Shown: positions 41,777-50,675 of the stretch, piece by piece
Numbering within the stretch: the first letter of the stretch is position 1
Layout: every line of letters starts with the position of its first letter
The notes under the pieces: generated by a model
The model's input: the letters and a program-made list of their open reading frames with translations, nothing else
Told to the model about the DNA's origin: nothing
Databases searched by the model: none
Made by a program: the position numbers and the translations under genes
NCBI GenBank assembly: GCA_041752395.1
Contig: JBGSWN010000040.1
Location: 6,423-70,422, forward strand
DNA: 64,000 nucleotides
Direction: 5' to 3'
From: UBA6168 sp041752395
Lineage (GTDB): Bacteria > Bacteroidota > Bacteroidia > Chitinophagales > Saprospiraceae

Positions 41777-44197
41777 ATGAAATATTACTCCTTCTTCCTA
41801 CTTATGGCCGCCCTCCTTTTCACCCAATGCAAAACCGCCCAGCGGGCCTCCGGGGACAAACTCTACCAGTCCCTCACGGCCAAGCGGGTGCAGCTTCCCA
41901 ACCAGTGGAGCCTCACCCCGGCGGGCGAGGTTCAACGCCAGCTCGGCGACCTGCCGCTGCAAATTGCCCTCTCGCCGGACGGCAAGATGATGGCCGTGAC
42001 TTGCAATGGGGTAGGGGAGCAAAAAATCCAACTTTTCCGCACCAGCGATGCCGTGCAGCTCTCTGAAATCGTCATCCCAAAGGCGTGGTACGGCCTTGCT
42101 TTCACCAACGACGGTAAAACCCTCTTCGCCTCCGGTGGAAACGACAACCTCGTGGCCATTTTCAAAATTGAAAACGACAAGCTGGTGCGGGACGGCGAAA
42201 TCGTGCTGGGGCAGCCATGGGGCAAAGAGAAAATCTGCCCGACCGGGCTGGCCCTCGACGAACCGAACCACCACCTGCTCGCTGGCTCCAAGGAGGACAA
42301 TATGCTCTACGTCTGCGATTTGCGGAGCAAAAAAGTGGAGAAGAAAATCCCGGTCGGTGGTGAGGTGTTCGGCGTCCTTGTTTCACAAAAAAGGGGCGAA
42401 GCCTACGTCTCGATGTGGGGGATGAAAAAGGTGCTGGTTTTTGACCTTAAAACTTTCGAAATAAAGGCCGAAATCGCCGTGGGTGACCACCCGAACGAGC
42501 TGATTTTGAACAAAAAAGAAGACCTGCTACTCGTCGCCAATTCGCACGACAATTCGGTATCGGTCATTGATTTGCCCAGCCGAAAAACGCTGGAAGTGCT
42601 GAACTGCGCCCTTTTTCCCGACTCCCCGAACGGCTCGACGACCAACAGCCTCGCCTTTGGCAAGGAGGACGAAACGCTCTATGTCGCCAATGCCGACAAC
42701 AACTGTCTGATATATTTCGATATGGAGGAGCGGGGCGAGAGTAAGCCGCTTGGCTACATTCCGACCGGCTGGTACCCGACGAGCGTGCGTTTTGCCGCAG
42801 GCAAAATCATGGTCGCCAACGGCAAGGGCATGACCTCGCTGGCCAATCCCGACGGCCCCAGCCCGCTGCGCAAGGCGTCGGACGAAAGGGCGGGACAGTA
42901 CATCGGCGAGCTGTACCTCGGCACCTTGAGTGTCATTGAGCCGCCGCAGGGAATGGAACGGGTGGCGTACTCACGCTTGGTTTACCAAAACTGCCCCTAC
43001 AAAAAAGAGAAGGAAATGATGGCGGAAGGCGAGGCCGGAAACCCAGTACCCATGCGGGTCGGTGACCCATCGCCCATCAAGTACGTGTTCTACGTAATCA
43101 AGGAAAACAGGACTTACGACCAAGTTTTGGGTGATGTAAAAGATGGCAACGGCGACCCGGCGCTTTGTCTTTTTCCTGAAAAAATCACCCCGAACCAGCA
43201 CGCCATTGCTCGGGACTATGTGCTGTTCGACAATTTCTATGTGGATGCTGAGGTGAGCGCCGATGGCCATAACTGGAGCACGGCGGCTTACGCCAACGAT
43301 TTTGTGGAAAAAACATGGCCGACCAGCTACGGCGGTCGGGGTGGCAGCTATGATTATGAGGGCACCCGCCGCATTGCTTTTCCGAAGAAAGGCTTCATCT
43401 GGGACTACTGCAAACGGGCGGGCGTCAGCTATCGCACCTACGGCGAGTTTGCCGATGATGGGGCAAATTACGAGACACTGGAAGGGCATTTTTGCCCCGG
43501 CTATTCGGCTTGGGATATGAATTATCAGGACATCCGGCGGCAAGCTGATTGGCAGCGGGATTTTGATAGCCTGCTGAATATCAACCAAGTAGCCCGATTC
43601 AATACCATCCGTTTCGGCAACGACCACACCAGCGGGCTGCAAAAGGGCGCCTACTCACCCTACGCCGCCGTGGCGGACAACGACCTCGCCGTGGGGCGGC
43701 TCGTGGAGCATATTTCGAAGTCAAATATCTGGAAAGAGAGCGCCATTTTCATCCTCGAAGACGATGCCCAAAACGGCGCCGACCACGTGGATGCGCACCG
43801 CAGCACAGCCTACGTCATTAGCCCGTACACCCGGCGGAATTTCGTGGATCATACAATGTACTCGACTTCCTCGATGCTCCGCACCATCGAGCTGATTTTG
43901 GGACTGCCGCCCATGAGCCAGTACGACGCCGCCGCCACGCCGATGTGGCGTTGCTTTACGGCCACGCCGGACTTCACGCCGTTCAAGGCGCTGTCTGCGC
44001 AGGTGGACATCGAGGAGCGGAACGTGGCGGTGAACGAACTGAGCCGTATCAGCGAGACTTTCAACCTGGCGCAGGTGGACGCTGTGCCTGACCGCCTCTT
44101 CAACGAGGTGCTATGGAAGGCGCTGATGGGAACGGAGATGCCTGCGCCGAGAAGGGCGGCTTGGGTGAGGGTGGGGGAGGAGGAGGACGAGGATTGA
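41777..44197 (+). CDS. YncE-type propeller / phosphoesterase lipoprotein (second copy)
   Basis: 806 residues from the ATG at 41777; the longer reading overlaps the ppdK promoter. The signal ends in a lipobox (LLFTQC). The propeller half has IALSPDGKMMAVTCNG, GLAFTNDGKTLFASGGNDN and LILNKKEDLLLVANSHDNSV. The phosphoesterase half has KYVFYVIKENRTYDQVLGDV, YVLFDNFYVDAEVSADGHNW, TIRFGNDHTSG and ESAIFILEDDAQNGADHVDAHRS. These match the motifs of the 10350-13091 protein, so the two are paralogues with a shared metal site. It is membrane-anchored, while the other is not. Substrate unknown. Confidence 0.85.
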   Translation: MKYYSFFLLMAALLFTQCKTAQRASGDKLYQSLTAKRVQLPNQWSLTPAGEVQRQLGDLPLQIALSPDGKMMAVTCNGVGEQKIQLFRTSDAVQLSEIVIPKAWYGLAFTNDGKTLFASGGNDNLVAIFKIENDKLVRDGEIVLGQPWGKEKICPTGLALDEPNHHLLAGSKEDNMLYVCDLRSKKVEKKIPVGGEVFGVLVSQKRGEAYVSMWGMKKVLVFDLKTFEIKAEIAVGDHPNELILNKKEDLLLVANSHDNSVSVIDLPSRKTLEVLNCALFPDSPNGSTTNSLAFGKEDETLYVANADNNCLIYFDMEERGESKPLGYIPTGWYPTSVRFAAGKIMVANGKGMTSLANPDGPSPLRKASDERAGQYIGELYLGTLSVIEPPQGMERVAYSRLVYQNCPYKKEKEMMAEGEAGNPVPMRVGDPSPIKYVFYVIKENRTYDQVLGDVKDGNGDPALCLFPEKITPNQHAIARDYVLFDNFYVDAEVSADGHNWSTAAYANDFVEKTWPTSYGGRGGSYDYEGTRRIAFPKKGFIWDYCKRAGVSYRTYGEFADDGANYETLEGHFCPGYSAWDMNYQDIRRQADWQRDFDSLLNINQVARFNTIRFGNDHTSGLQKGAYSPYAAVADNDLAVGRLVEHISKSNIWKESAIFILEDDAQNGADHVDAHRSTAYVISPYTRRNFVDHTMYSTSSMLRTIELILGLPPMSQYDAAATPMWRCFTATPDFTPFKALSAQVDIEERNVAVNELSRISETFNLAQVDAVPDRLFNEVLWKALMGTEMPAPRRAAWVRVGEEEDED

Positions 44198-44209
44198 GGA
44201 AAAGCCAGT

Positions 44210-45040
44210 TTATTTAAGCCGTTTTACCGAGCCGATTGCTTTGATTTCTTCCAAAACTGTTAGTTCCCGTTCAGCGCGACGGGTCAGTACAGCAAGCCGC
44301 TCCTCCTGCGTAAAACCCTGCTCGATGAGCGTGGCGTTAATGCTTTCCATGTTGGCGAGTACTTGGAGTTCTTTCACTGTTGCGTTGTCGCGTAAATTGC
44401 CCTTAGCCTCGGGGTTGGCGGCCTTCCACTGCTTGGCGGTGATGCCGAAAACGGCGAGGTTTAAAAGGTCTGCTTCCGAGGCGAAATAAAGGCCCTCCTG
44501 CTTCGTATTCCATTGAAGTAATGGTACCAAGTTAGTGCGGACGGCATCTGTATGGATGCTGTAATTGGCTTTTGAAATTTCACGACGGAGATTCCAAGCT
44601 AGCCCTAGGTTGTCGGCTTCCACCGTTTTGAGGCGGTCAAATTCCTTGATGAGGTAGAGGTAAAACGAGGGACTTATCCAAGTGGCAAATTGGAGGGCAA
44701 TATCTTTGTGACCATAAGTGCCGCCGTATCTTCCAGCGTTGGAAAAAATACCGATGGCACCTGTTCTTTCTACCCACTCGCTGACCGAAAGCACGAAAGC
44801 GCCACCTCCTGCTCGTTGTCTAATCCCATTAAAATTCATGGAATTAAAACTTTCGTTGTACAGCCCTTCCCAAGTCGCCAAAAAGTCAAGGTTTGCGCCA
44901 TTTCTGAGATAACCTTGGATGATTGCATCGGTACGCTGGTCGGCATGTCGGGCGATGTCGGTCAAACTGAAATAGTCCTGGTCGTTGTGCCGCTTCAGTT
45001 TAATTTCAGTGCCTTGCACCAGTATTTTTCCTTTTTCCAT
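44210..45040 (-). CDS. KilA-N domain protein
   Basis: 276 residues. The N-terminal KilA-N domain is visible as YFSLTDIARHADQRTDAIIQ, FLATWEGLYNESFNSM, AFVLSVSEWVERTGAIGI and GGTYGHKDIALQFATWISP, ending FYLYLIKEFDRLK. The C-terminal half (VPLLQWNTKQEGLYFASEAD, ATVKELQVLANMESINATLI) is a helical extension. KilA-N proteins are phage- and mobile-element-linked DNA binders. The 24-bp sequence at 44822-44845 inside the gene is 20/24 identical to an upstream perfect palindrome (see findings). No other phage gene is nearby. Confidence 0.85.
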   Translation of the reverse strand: MEKGKILVQGTEIKLKRHNDQDYFSLTDIARHADQRTDAIIQGYLRNGANLDFLATWEGLYNESFNSMNFNGIRQRAGGGAFVLSVSEWVERTGAIGIFSNAGRYGGTYGHKDIALQFATWISPSFYLYLIKEFDRLKTVEADNLGLAWNLRREISKANYSIHTDAVRTNLVPLLQWNTKQEGLYFASEADLLNLAVFGITAKQWKAANPEAKGNLRDNATVKELQVLANMESINATLIEQGFTQEERLAVLTRRAERELTVLEEIKAIGSVKRLK

Positions 45041-45433
45041 GATGAGACTTTATTTTAGGCCACTTATCCAGTCAATACTTATGATTTTCTAATCCCATGA
45101 ATTTTCATGGGATTAAATCGAGAAGCATACATGCAAATATAGAAGGGGTTAGAAGATTTGGCAGTCAACTATAAAATATAGAACCAAAACGTGTGCAATT
45201 GCAAAGCGACAGCAAAGAAAATCAAAAGGTCAACCTGAGGAATCCGGGACGAAACCCGCAACTGGCTGGACACCGTGACGGGGCAAAAATCGGAGCGGAA
45301 TCGGCTCAATTATTTGAAGGGAGCAGATGAAGAATAGCACTAGTTTTAACGTTGTGCAAATGCGTAAGTTTAAGCGCTGGATAGCAGCATTCTCCTTTAT
45401 AATTCCGATCATTACACCCCGAAACACAACGAC
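45041..45433. other. Spacer between KilA-N and uxaC
   Basis: 393 bp with no credible complete gene. It holds the palindrome at 45091-45114. One plus-frame stretch, 45239-45337, reads GIRDETRNWLDTVTGQ then SERNRLNYLKGADEE before a stop. It looks protein-like and could be the C-terminal stub of a lost gene, but no start or upstream frame is present. Confidence 0.4.
45091..45114. promoter_or_regulatory. Perfect palindrome upstream of the KilA-N gene
   Basis: AATCCCATGAA-TT-TTCATGGGATT, an 11-bp perfect inverted repeat with a 2-bp centre, about 50 bp upstream of the KilA-N start. It has the size of a dimeric DNA-binding-protein operator. Confidence 0.7.
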
Positions 45434-46852
45434 ATGGCACCAACGAATACAACGATAAAGCCTTTCCTCGGCGACGATTTCCTCTTGGAAAACAGCACGG
45501 CCGAAATCCTCTACCACGAGTATGCGGCCAAGCAGCCCATCCTAGATTACCACAACCACCTGCCGCCTGATGAGATAGCGGGCGATAAAAAATTCGACAG
45601 CATCACTGCCGCCTGGCTCAACGGCGACCACTACAAATGGCGAGCGATGCGCACGATGGGGGTGTCCGAACGCTTCATAACGGGCGATGCAACGGATTGG
45701 GAGAAGTTCCAAAAATGGGCGGAAACCGTGCCCTTCACCATCCGAAACCCGCTATTTCATTGGACACATTTGGAACTGAAACGCTACTTCGGCGTGGACG
45801 AACTGCTGACACCCGACTCGGCAGCGCACATCTACCAGCATTGCAGCGATTTGCTGAAAACGGACGCCTATTCTACTCGGAATTTGCTCCGAAAAATGAA
45901 CGTCGAAACGACCTGCTCCACCGATGACCCCGTGGACGACCTACGCTACCACCAACAGGTGAGGCAGGAGGAAATGGACATTAATTTGCTCCCCACATTC
46001 CGCCCGGACAAGGCCATTTTAATTGAAAAAGAAACGTTCCCAGTGTATATCCAAAGCCTCGGCGAGGCTGCTGGGGTTGAAATCCAATCCTTCGGCGAAC
46101 TCTTGCAGGCGCTGAAAAACCGCATGGATTTTTTCCATGAAAACGGCTGCCGACTCTCCGACCACGGACTCGAACAGGCCTATTCCGGAGACTACACGGA
46201 AGGCGAGGTCAACGCCATTTTCCAAAACCGGATATCAGGGGTGAAAATCTCGAAAAAGGAAGCCCGCAAGTTCAAGTCTGCCATACTTTACCGTCTCGGC
46301 TGCCTATATGCCGAAAAGGGCTGGGTGCAGCAGTTTCATTTAGGTGCGCTTCGCAACAACAACATCCGGCTTCTCAACAAGCTTGGCCCCGACACCGGCT
46401 TCGACAGTATCGGCGACCGGGAGCAGGCGGCGGCCTTGTCCAAGTTCCTCAACCGCCTCGACTCGGAGGATAAGCTGGCCAAAACCATCCTCTACAACCT
46501 CAACCCACGGGACAACGAGGTGATGGCCTCGATGGTCGGCAATTTCAATGATGGCTCTGTCCGTGGCAAAATGCAGTTCGGCGCTGCCTGGTGGTTTCTC
46601 GACCAAAAAGACGGCATGGAAAAGCAAATCAACGCCCTCTCGAACATGGGCCTCCTGAGTTGCTCCATCGGGATGCTGACGGACAGTCGCAGTTTTTTAT
46701 CTTTCCCCCGCCATGAGTATTTCCGAAGGTTGCTCTGCAATTTAATCGGGAAAGACGTGCACAACGGCGAGCTACCGAACGACACGAAATGGCTCGGCGG
46801 GCTGGTAGAGGATATTTGCTATCGCAATGCGAAAGTGTATTTCAGTTTTTAA
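45434..46852 (+). CDS. uxaC: Glucuronate (uronate) isomerase
   Basis: Interconverts D-glucuronate/fructuronate and D-galacturonate/tagaturonate, the first step of hexuronate use. 472 residues, the usual length. Motifs are FLLENSTAEILYHEYAAKQP, ILDYHNHLPPDEIA (metal-binding His-x-His), MRTMGVSERFITGDA, TTCSTDDPVDDLRYHQ, QFHLGALRNNNIRLL, WWFLDQKDGMEKQINAL, TDSRSFLSFPRHEYFRRLL. All family metal ligands seem present. It is the first gene of a tight plus-strand run with the MFS carrier (18 bp) and uxaA (35 bp). Confidence 0.97.
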   Translation: MAPTNTTIKPFLGDDFLLENSTAEILYHEYAAKQPILDYHNHLPPDEIAGDKKFDSITAAWLNGDHYKWRAMRTMGVSERFITGDATDWEKFQKWAETVPFTIRNPLFHWTHLELKRYFGVDELLTPDSAAHIYQHCSDLLKTDAYSTRNLLRKMNVETTCSTDDPVDDLRYHQQVRQEEMDINLLPTFRPDKAILIEKETFPVYIQSLGEAAGVEIQSFGELLQALKNRMDFFHENGCRLSDHGLEQAYSGDYTEGEVNAIFQNRISGVKISKKEARKFKSAILYRLGCLYAEKGWVQQFHLGALRNNNIRLLNKLGPDTGFDSIGDREQAAALSKFLNRLDSEDKLAKTILYNLNPRDNEVMASMVGNFNDGSVRGKMQFGAAWWFLDQKDGMEKQINALSNMGLLSCSIGMLTDSRSFLSFPRHEYFRRLLCNLIGKDVHNGELPNDTKWLGGLVEDICYRNAKVYFSF

Positions 46853-46870
46853 AGAAGTCAAAAGCGTGAC

Positions 46871-48127
46871 ATGAAAAACTACAAATGGAAAATATTGGCG
46901 CTGCTGTTCGCTGGAACGACCATCAACTATGTGGACCGGAACGTGCTCAGTTTTGTCATGCTGGACGATGAGTTCAAGCGGATGATGCTCGGCGTCGAGG
47001 TATTGGACGATGCGGCCAGGGGGCAGTTCAAAGAGTGGATGGGCTATATTGATTCCGCCTTCAAATTTGCCTACACGCTCGGCTTTTTGGTGGTGGGCTG
47101 GTTCATAGACAGGGTAGGAGTGCGCAAGGGTTTTGCGACTTGCATCGCCGTTTGGTCGGTGGGGGCGCTGGCGCATACGTTCGTGGGTGGTTTCAGGAGT
47201 ATGTTGGGAGCAAGGGGTGTGCTGGGAATTGGAGAGTCGGGCATCTTTCCAGCGAGTATCAAGACAGTGGCGGAATGGTTCCCAAAATCGGAGCGCAGTT
47301 TCGCCACGGGCATTTTCAATGCGGGCACCAACACGGGCATTATCCTGACGGCGCTGTTCGTACCGCCGCTGGTATTGGGTTGGGGTTGGCGGGCCTCCTT
47401 TCTGCTGACGGGCTTGCTGGGGGTGTTTTTGCTGCTGCTTTGGTGGAGGGTCTATCGCAAGAACGAAGTACCGCACCCCGGCGAGGCTCTGGTCGTTGCG
47501 GAACGGATTCCTTGGGGCAAATTATTGGCGCACCGCCAGACCTGGGCCTGCGCCGCCGCCAAGTTTTTCACCGACCAAATTTGGTGGTTCTACCTTGTTT
47601 GGCTGCCCACGTTTTTTAATGAAAATCAGCGTTTTGCGGAGAAATTGGACTTGAAAAGCATCGGCCTGCCGTTTCTCCTAATTTACCTCATCAGCGATTT
47701 GGGAAGCGTGTTTTTTGGCTGGCTGGCCACCCATTTGATAAACCGTGGCTGGTCATTGCCGAAGGCCCGAAAAACCACGATGGCGCTTTGCGCCCTCTGC
47801 ATCGTGCCCATTTTCTTGGCAGCCACCACGACCAATATCTGGCTGGCCATTGGGCTGATTTCCCTCGCCGCTGCGGCACATCAAGGCTGGTCGGCGAACG
47901 CCTACACGCTTGCCAGCGACCTTTTTCCGCAAAAAGCAATCGGCTCGGTGGTGGGCATTGCAGGGATGTTCGGTTCTTTGGGCGGCCTGATTTTGGCGGC
48001 GCTTTCCGGCCTCGTCATCAGCAGGGTGGGGTATGAGCCGCTGTTTGCCTGGGCATCTTTGGCCTATTTGACGGGCTTGCTGGCGGTACATCTGCTGGCG
48101 GGGCGCTACGAACAGGCGACTGTTTGA
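46871..48127 (+). CDS. exuT: MFS hexuronate transporter (ExuT-like)
   Basis: 418 residues with 12 hydrophobic segments. The N-terminal motif TTINYVDRNVLSFVML and second-helix GRFLVVGWFIDRVGVRKGF-like GFLVVGWFIDRVGVRKGF match the anion:cation symporter family. RGVLGIGESGIFPASIKTV and ERSFATGIFNAGTNTG follow. The location between uxaC and uxaA supports uptake of glucuronate or galacturonate by proton symport. The specific hexuronate is unknown. Confidence 0.9.
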   Translation: MKNYKWKILALLFAGTTINYVDRNVLSFVMLDDEFKRMMLGVEVLDDAARGQFKEWMGYIDSAFKFAYTLGFLVVGWFIDRVGVRKGFATCIAVWSVGALAHTFVGGFRSMLGARGVLGIGESGIFPASIKTVAEWFPKSERSFATGIFNAGTNTGIILTALFVPPLVLGWGWRASFLLTGLLGVFLLLLWWRVYRKNEVPHPGEALVVAERIPWGKLLAHRQTWACAAAKFFTDQIWWFYLVWLPTFFNENQRFAEKLDLKSIGLPFLLIYLISDLGSVFFGWLATHLINRGWSLPKARKTTMALCALCIVPIFLAATTTNIWLAIGLISLAAAAHQGWSANAYTLASDLFPQKAIGSVVGIAGMFGSLGGLILAALSGLVISRVGYEPLFAWASLAYLTGLLAVHLLAGRYEQATV

Positions 48128-48162
48128 AAAAATCTATTGCACTGGAAATCAATGTTTTGTGA

Positions 48163-49812
48163 ATGAATAAATTACTCAAAGTTCACCCTTCTGACAATAT
48201 CATCGTCGCCTTGCAAGACTTCGCAGCGGGAGATGAGGCTTTTTTTAATGGACAAACTTTCCGTTTATTGGAAAAAATACCGACCAAGCACAAGTTCGCT
48301 GAGCATGATTTTGCCGAAGGCGAAACCATCACTATGTACGGCGTGACGGTCGGCAAGGCGCTGCGATCCATCCCCGCTGGCAGCCGCATCAGCCGGGAAA
48401 ACGTGGTTCATGCTTCGGGCGAATATGGGGTAGGGGAGCGCCACGCCGACTGGCACGCACCGGATGTTTCCAAGTTCAAAAACCGCCAATTCAACGGCTT
48501 CCACCGGGCAGATGGCAAGGTCGGTACCCGGAATTATTGGCTCGTTGTGCCGCTGGTTTTTTGTGAAAACAGGAACATCAAAGTCATGCAGGAAGCCATG
48601 CTGGAAAAGCTGGGCTATGCCACCGACCGGGATTTTTCGGTGGATATGGCGCAGTTAATCAGCCAGTATAAAAATGGGGCAAATGCGGATGATATTCTAA
48701 ATGCGGAAATCATAAAAACGGGCAGCGAAATCCAGCGAAATCGTCTGTTCCCGAACGTGGACGGCATCAAGTTCCTCACCCACGACGGCGGCTGCGGCGG
48801 TACCCGCCAGGATTCCGAAGCGCTTTGCCGACTGCTGGCGGGGTACATCGCCAACCCGAACGTGGCCGGGGCGACGGTTTTGAGCCTCGGCTGCCAACAT
48901 GCGCAGTTTAAACTGTTGGAAAATGCTCTGCAAGAATTTGCCCCGAACCTTCAAAAACCGCTTTATATTTTGGAGCAACAAAAGAGCAATTCCGAGCGGG
49001 AATTCATTGCGGAGGCGGTTAAAAAAACGTTTTTGGGATTAATTGAGGCGAACAAATCGGAGCGCCAAGCTGCACCGCTGCACCACCTCACGCTCGGCCT
49101 CGAATGTGGCGGCTCGGACGGTTTTTCCGGCATCTCCGCCAACCCGGCGCTAGGCTATGCCTCCGACCTGTTGGTGGCACTCGGCGGCACGACCATCCTC
49201 TCCGAATTCCCCGAACTGAATGGCGTGGAGCAGGAACTCATCAACCGCTGCACCACGGACGAGAGCGCCGAAAAATTCGCCCACCTGATGCGTACCTATT
49301 CGCAGCGTGCGCAGGAAGTCGGCTCCGGTTTCGACATGAATCCCTCGCCCGGCAATATCAAGGACGGCCTCATCACCGACGCCATGAAGTCGGCGGGCGC
49401 TGCGAAAAAAGGCGGCACTTCGCCCGTCACCGACGTGCTGGACTACACCGAACAGGCAACCCGTCCCGGCCTGAACCTGCTCTGCACCCCCGGCAACGAC
49501 GTGGAAAGCACCACCGCCCTAGCCAGCACTGGCTGCAACCTCATCGTGTTCACCACGGGCCTCGGCACGCCCACCGGCAACCCCATTTCACCGACGGTAA
49601 AAATGTCGAGCAACACCAAACTCGCCGAGCGCATGGCGGACATCATTGATATCAATGCGGGAACGGTCATCTCCGGTGAGGATACCATCGAAACGAAGGG
49701 TGAGGCGCTGCTGGAACTGCTGATTCAGGTGGCAAGCGGCGAGCGGCTGACCCATGCGGAGCGGCTGGGGCAGGATGATTTTATTCCTTGGAAACGGGGG
49801 GTGTCGCTGTAA
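48163..49812 (+). CDS. uxaA: Altronate dehydratase
   Basis: Dehydrates D-altronate to 2-keto-3-deoxygluconate. 549 residues containing both parts fused: an N-terminal SAF-like domain (about 1-100, VHPSDNIIVALQDF) and the main dehydratase body with FHRADGKVGTRNYWLVVP, THDGGCGGTRQDSEALCRLL, LSLGCQHAQF, GLECGGSDGFSGISANPALG, EFPELNGVEQELINRC, DMNPSPGNIKDGL and GLGTPTGNPISPTVKMSSN. Cys and His motifs for the metal centre are present. It follows the MFS gene closely, and a stub of a uxaB-like gene comes 31 bp later. Confidence 0.95.
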   Translation: MNKLLKVHPSDNIIVALQDFAAGDEAFFNGQTFRLLEKIPTKHKFAEHDFAEGETITMYGVTVGKALRSIPAGSRISRENVVHASGEYGVGERHADWHAPDVSKFKNRQFNGFHRADGKVGTRNYWLVVPLVFCENRNIKVMQEAMLEKLGYATDRDFSVDMAQLISQYKNGANADDILNAEIIKTGSEIQRNRLFPNVDGIKFLTHDGGCGGTRQDSEALCRLLAGYIANPNVAGATVLSLGCQHAQFKLLENALQEFAPNLQKPLYILEQQKSNSEREFIAEAVKKTFLGLIEANKSERQAAPLHHLTLGLECGGSDGFSGISANPALGYASDLLVALGGTTILSEFPELNGVEQELINRCTTDESAEKFAHLMRTYSQRAQEVGSGFDMNPSPGNIKDGLITDAMKSAGAAKKGGTSPVTDVLDYTEQATRPGLNLLCTPGNDVESTTALASTGCNLIVFTTGLGTPTGNPISPTVKMSSNTKLAERMADIIDINAGTVISGEDTIETKGEALLELLIQVASGERLTHAERLGQDDFIPWKRGVSL

Positions 49813-49843
49813 TATTTCATGTAAATCAGGAATCCAAGCATTG

Positions 49844-49906
49844 ATGAACAAACTGAACTGCACCACCCGCATTCTCCAATTCGGCTGCGGCAACCTCCTC
49901 CGTTGA
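49844..49906 (+). pseudogene. uxaB: Truncated 5' stub of a tagaturonate reductase (uxaB-like) gene
   Basis: An ATG at 49844 opens 20 codons reading MNKLNCTTRILQFGCGNLLR before a TGA. The Rossmann start ILQFGxGNFLR is the signature of tagaturonate/fructuronate reductases of the mannitol dehydrogenase family. The homology stops abruptly at the TGA and the next bases do not continue it in any frame. It follows uxaA, where uxaB would be expected. Substitutions in the motif (Glu to Cys) suggest decay. The rest of the gene was lost by deletion or insertion. Confidence 0.7.
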
Positions 49907-50045
49907 TTGTCATGTAGTTGTGGATTGTGTGTAGACGCATAGCCGGACGTGACCCTTGGTGTCATAATCAAAGTTATGTTGAATAGTAATAAAACAAGCA
50001 CTATCTTGTCCTGAAAAAAAATTGACAGCTAGGCTAAAACAAAAA

Positions 50046-50071
50046 AAGCCCATCCTCTTTTGGACGGGCTT
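50046..50071 (-). terminator. Terminator after the coiled-coil gene
   Basis: AAGCCC (A) TCC pairs with GGA (C) GGGCTT around a 6-nt loop, with an A-run (T-run on minus) at 50041-50047. It lies 68 bp after the stop at 50139 and is followed by TATCACTAATT, shared with 57641-57660. Confidence 0.75.
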
Positions 50072-50138
50072 AAAGACTATCACTAATTCGCTTTGGAACA
50101 AATACAATTTAATTGATACTGCCAACCTACTAACCACA

Positions 50139-50561
50139 TCATCGGTTTAGCGCTTGGGCGGGGCTGAGGTCTGCAATGTCCAGTTCAAGCAGCGCCTTTA
50201 GTTTCAAGAGGCCATCTATTTTTGATTTCAGAATGCTGACCTCCTTGCCGCCCGAATCGTTGTTCTCCAGATTTTTGATGATGGCCGCTTTTTCAGCAAG
50301 CTTTCGCTGCGCCACTGCCGACGAACTTTCCAGACTAGCTTTATTCTCCAATGCCAAGGCTTCATAAGCCAGCTGAAGGCTGTCCACCTGCTCCATGAGA
50401 TAGGTTTTTAAAATCCCAAAATCCCGTACCTCATCTTCGAGCAGTTCAATCCTGTGTGCTTTGGCTGACCTTTCCGTGCTCAATGTATAAGTACGGAAAC
50501 CCAGCAGTAAAACTGACAGTAAACCAGCCGACATTGCGATAAACCCTTTCTTTGAGTTCAT
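50139..50561 (-). CDS. Small membrane-anchored coiled-coil protein
   Basis: 140 residues from the ATG at 50561 (or 142 from 50567). It has a short cytoplasmic tail, one transmembrane helix (GFIAMSAGLLSVLLLGF), and then about 110 residues of charged heptad repeat (IELLEDEVRDFGILKTYLM, ALALENKASLESSSAV, KLAEKAAIIKNLE), likely a coiled-coil. No family is recognised. It lies between the uxaB stub and the giant SprB protein, 115 bp after that gene's stop on the same strand. A role in surface attachment or T9SS scaffolding is only a guess. Confidence 0.65.
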   Translation of the reverse strand: MNSKKGFIAMSAGLLSVLLLGFRTYTLSTERSAKAHRIELLEDEVRDFGILKTYLMEQVDSLQLAYEALALENKASLESSSAVAQRKLAEKAAIIKNLENNDSGGKEVSILKSKIDGLLKLKALLELDIADLSPAQALNR

Positions 50562-50603
50562 GGCCACATCATTTTTTAGGTGAGAAATTCAACTTGCCAA
50601 GGC

Positions 50604-50642
50604 CCTCCGCCCCCTTGTTTTGAAAAGGGACGGAGGTTTTTT
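50604..50642. terminator. GC-rich hairpin downstream of the SprB gene
   Basis: CCTCCG with CGGAGG, extended by CCCCTT/AAGGG, followed on plus by six Ts. It lies after the SprB-like stop on the minus strand, where only an A-run precedes it, so an exact role as terminator of the minus transcript is uncertain. Confidence 0.5.
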
Positions 50643-50675
50643 GACACACTGAGTTCATAGTTTTTTTATCAAAAA

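Noticed and set aside
45230..45517. 95-codon ORF on minus over the uxaC start
   Set aside because: It overlaps the uxaC 5' end and has no protein-like features; uxaC is certain.
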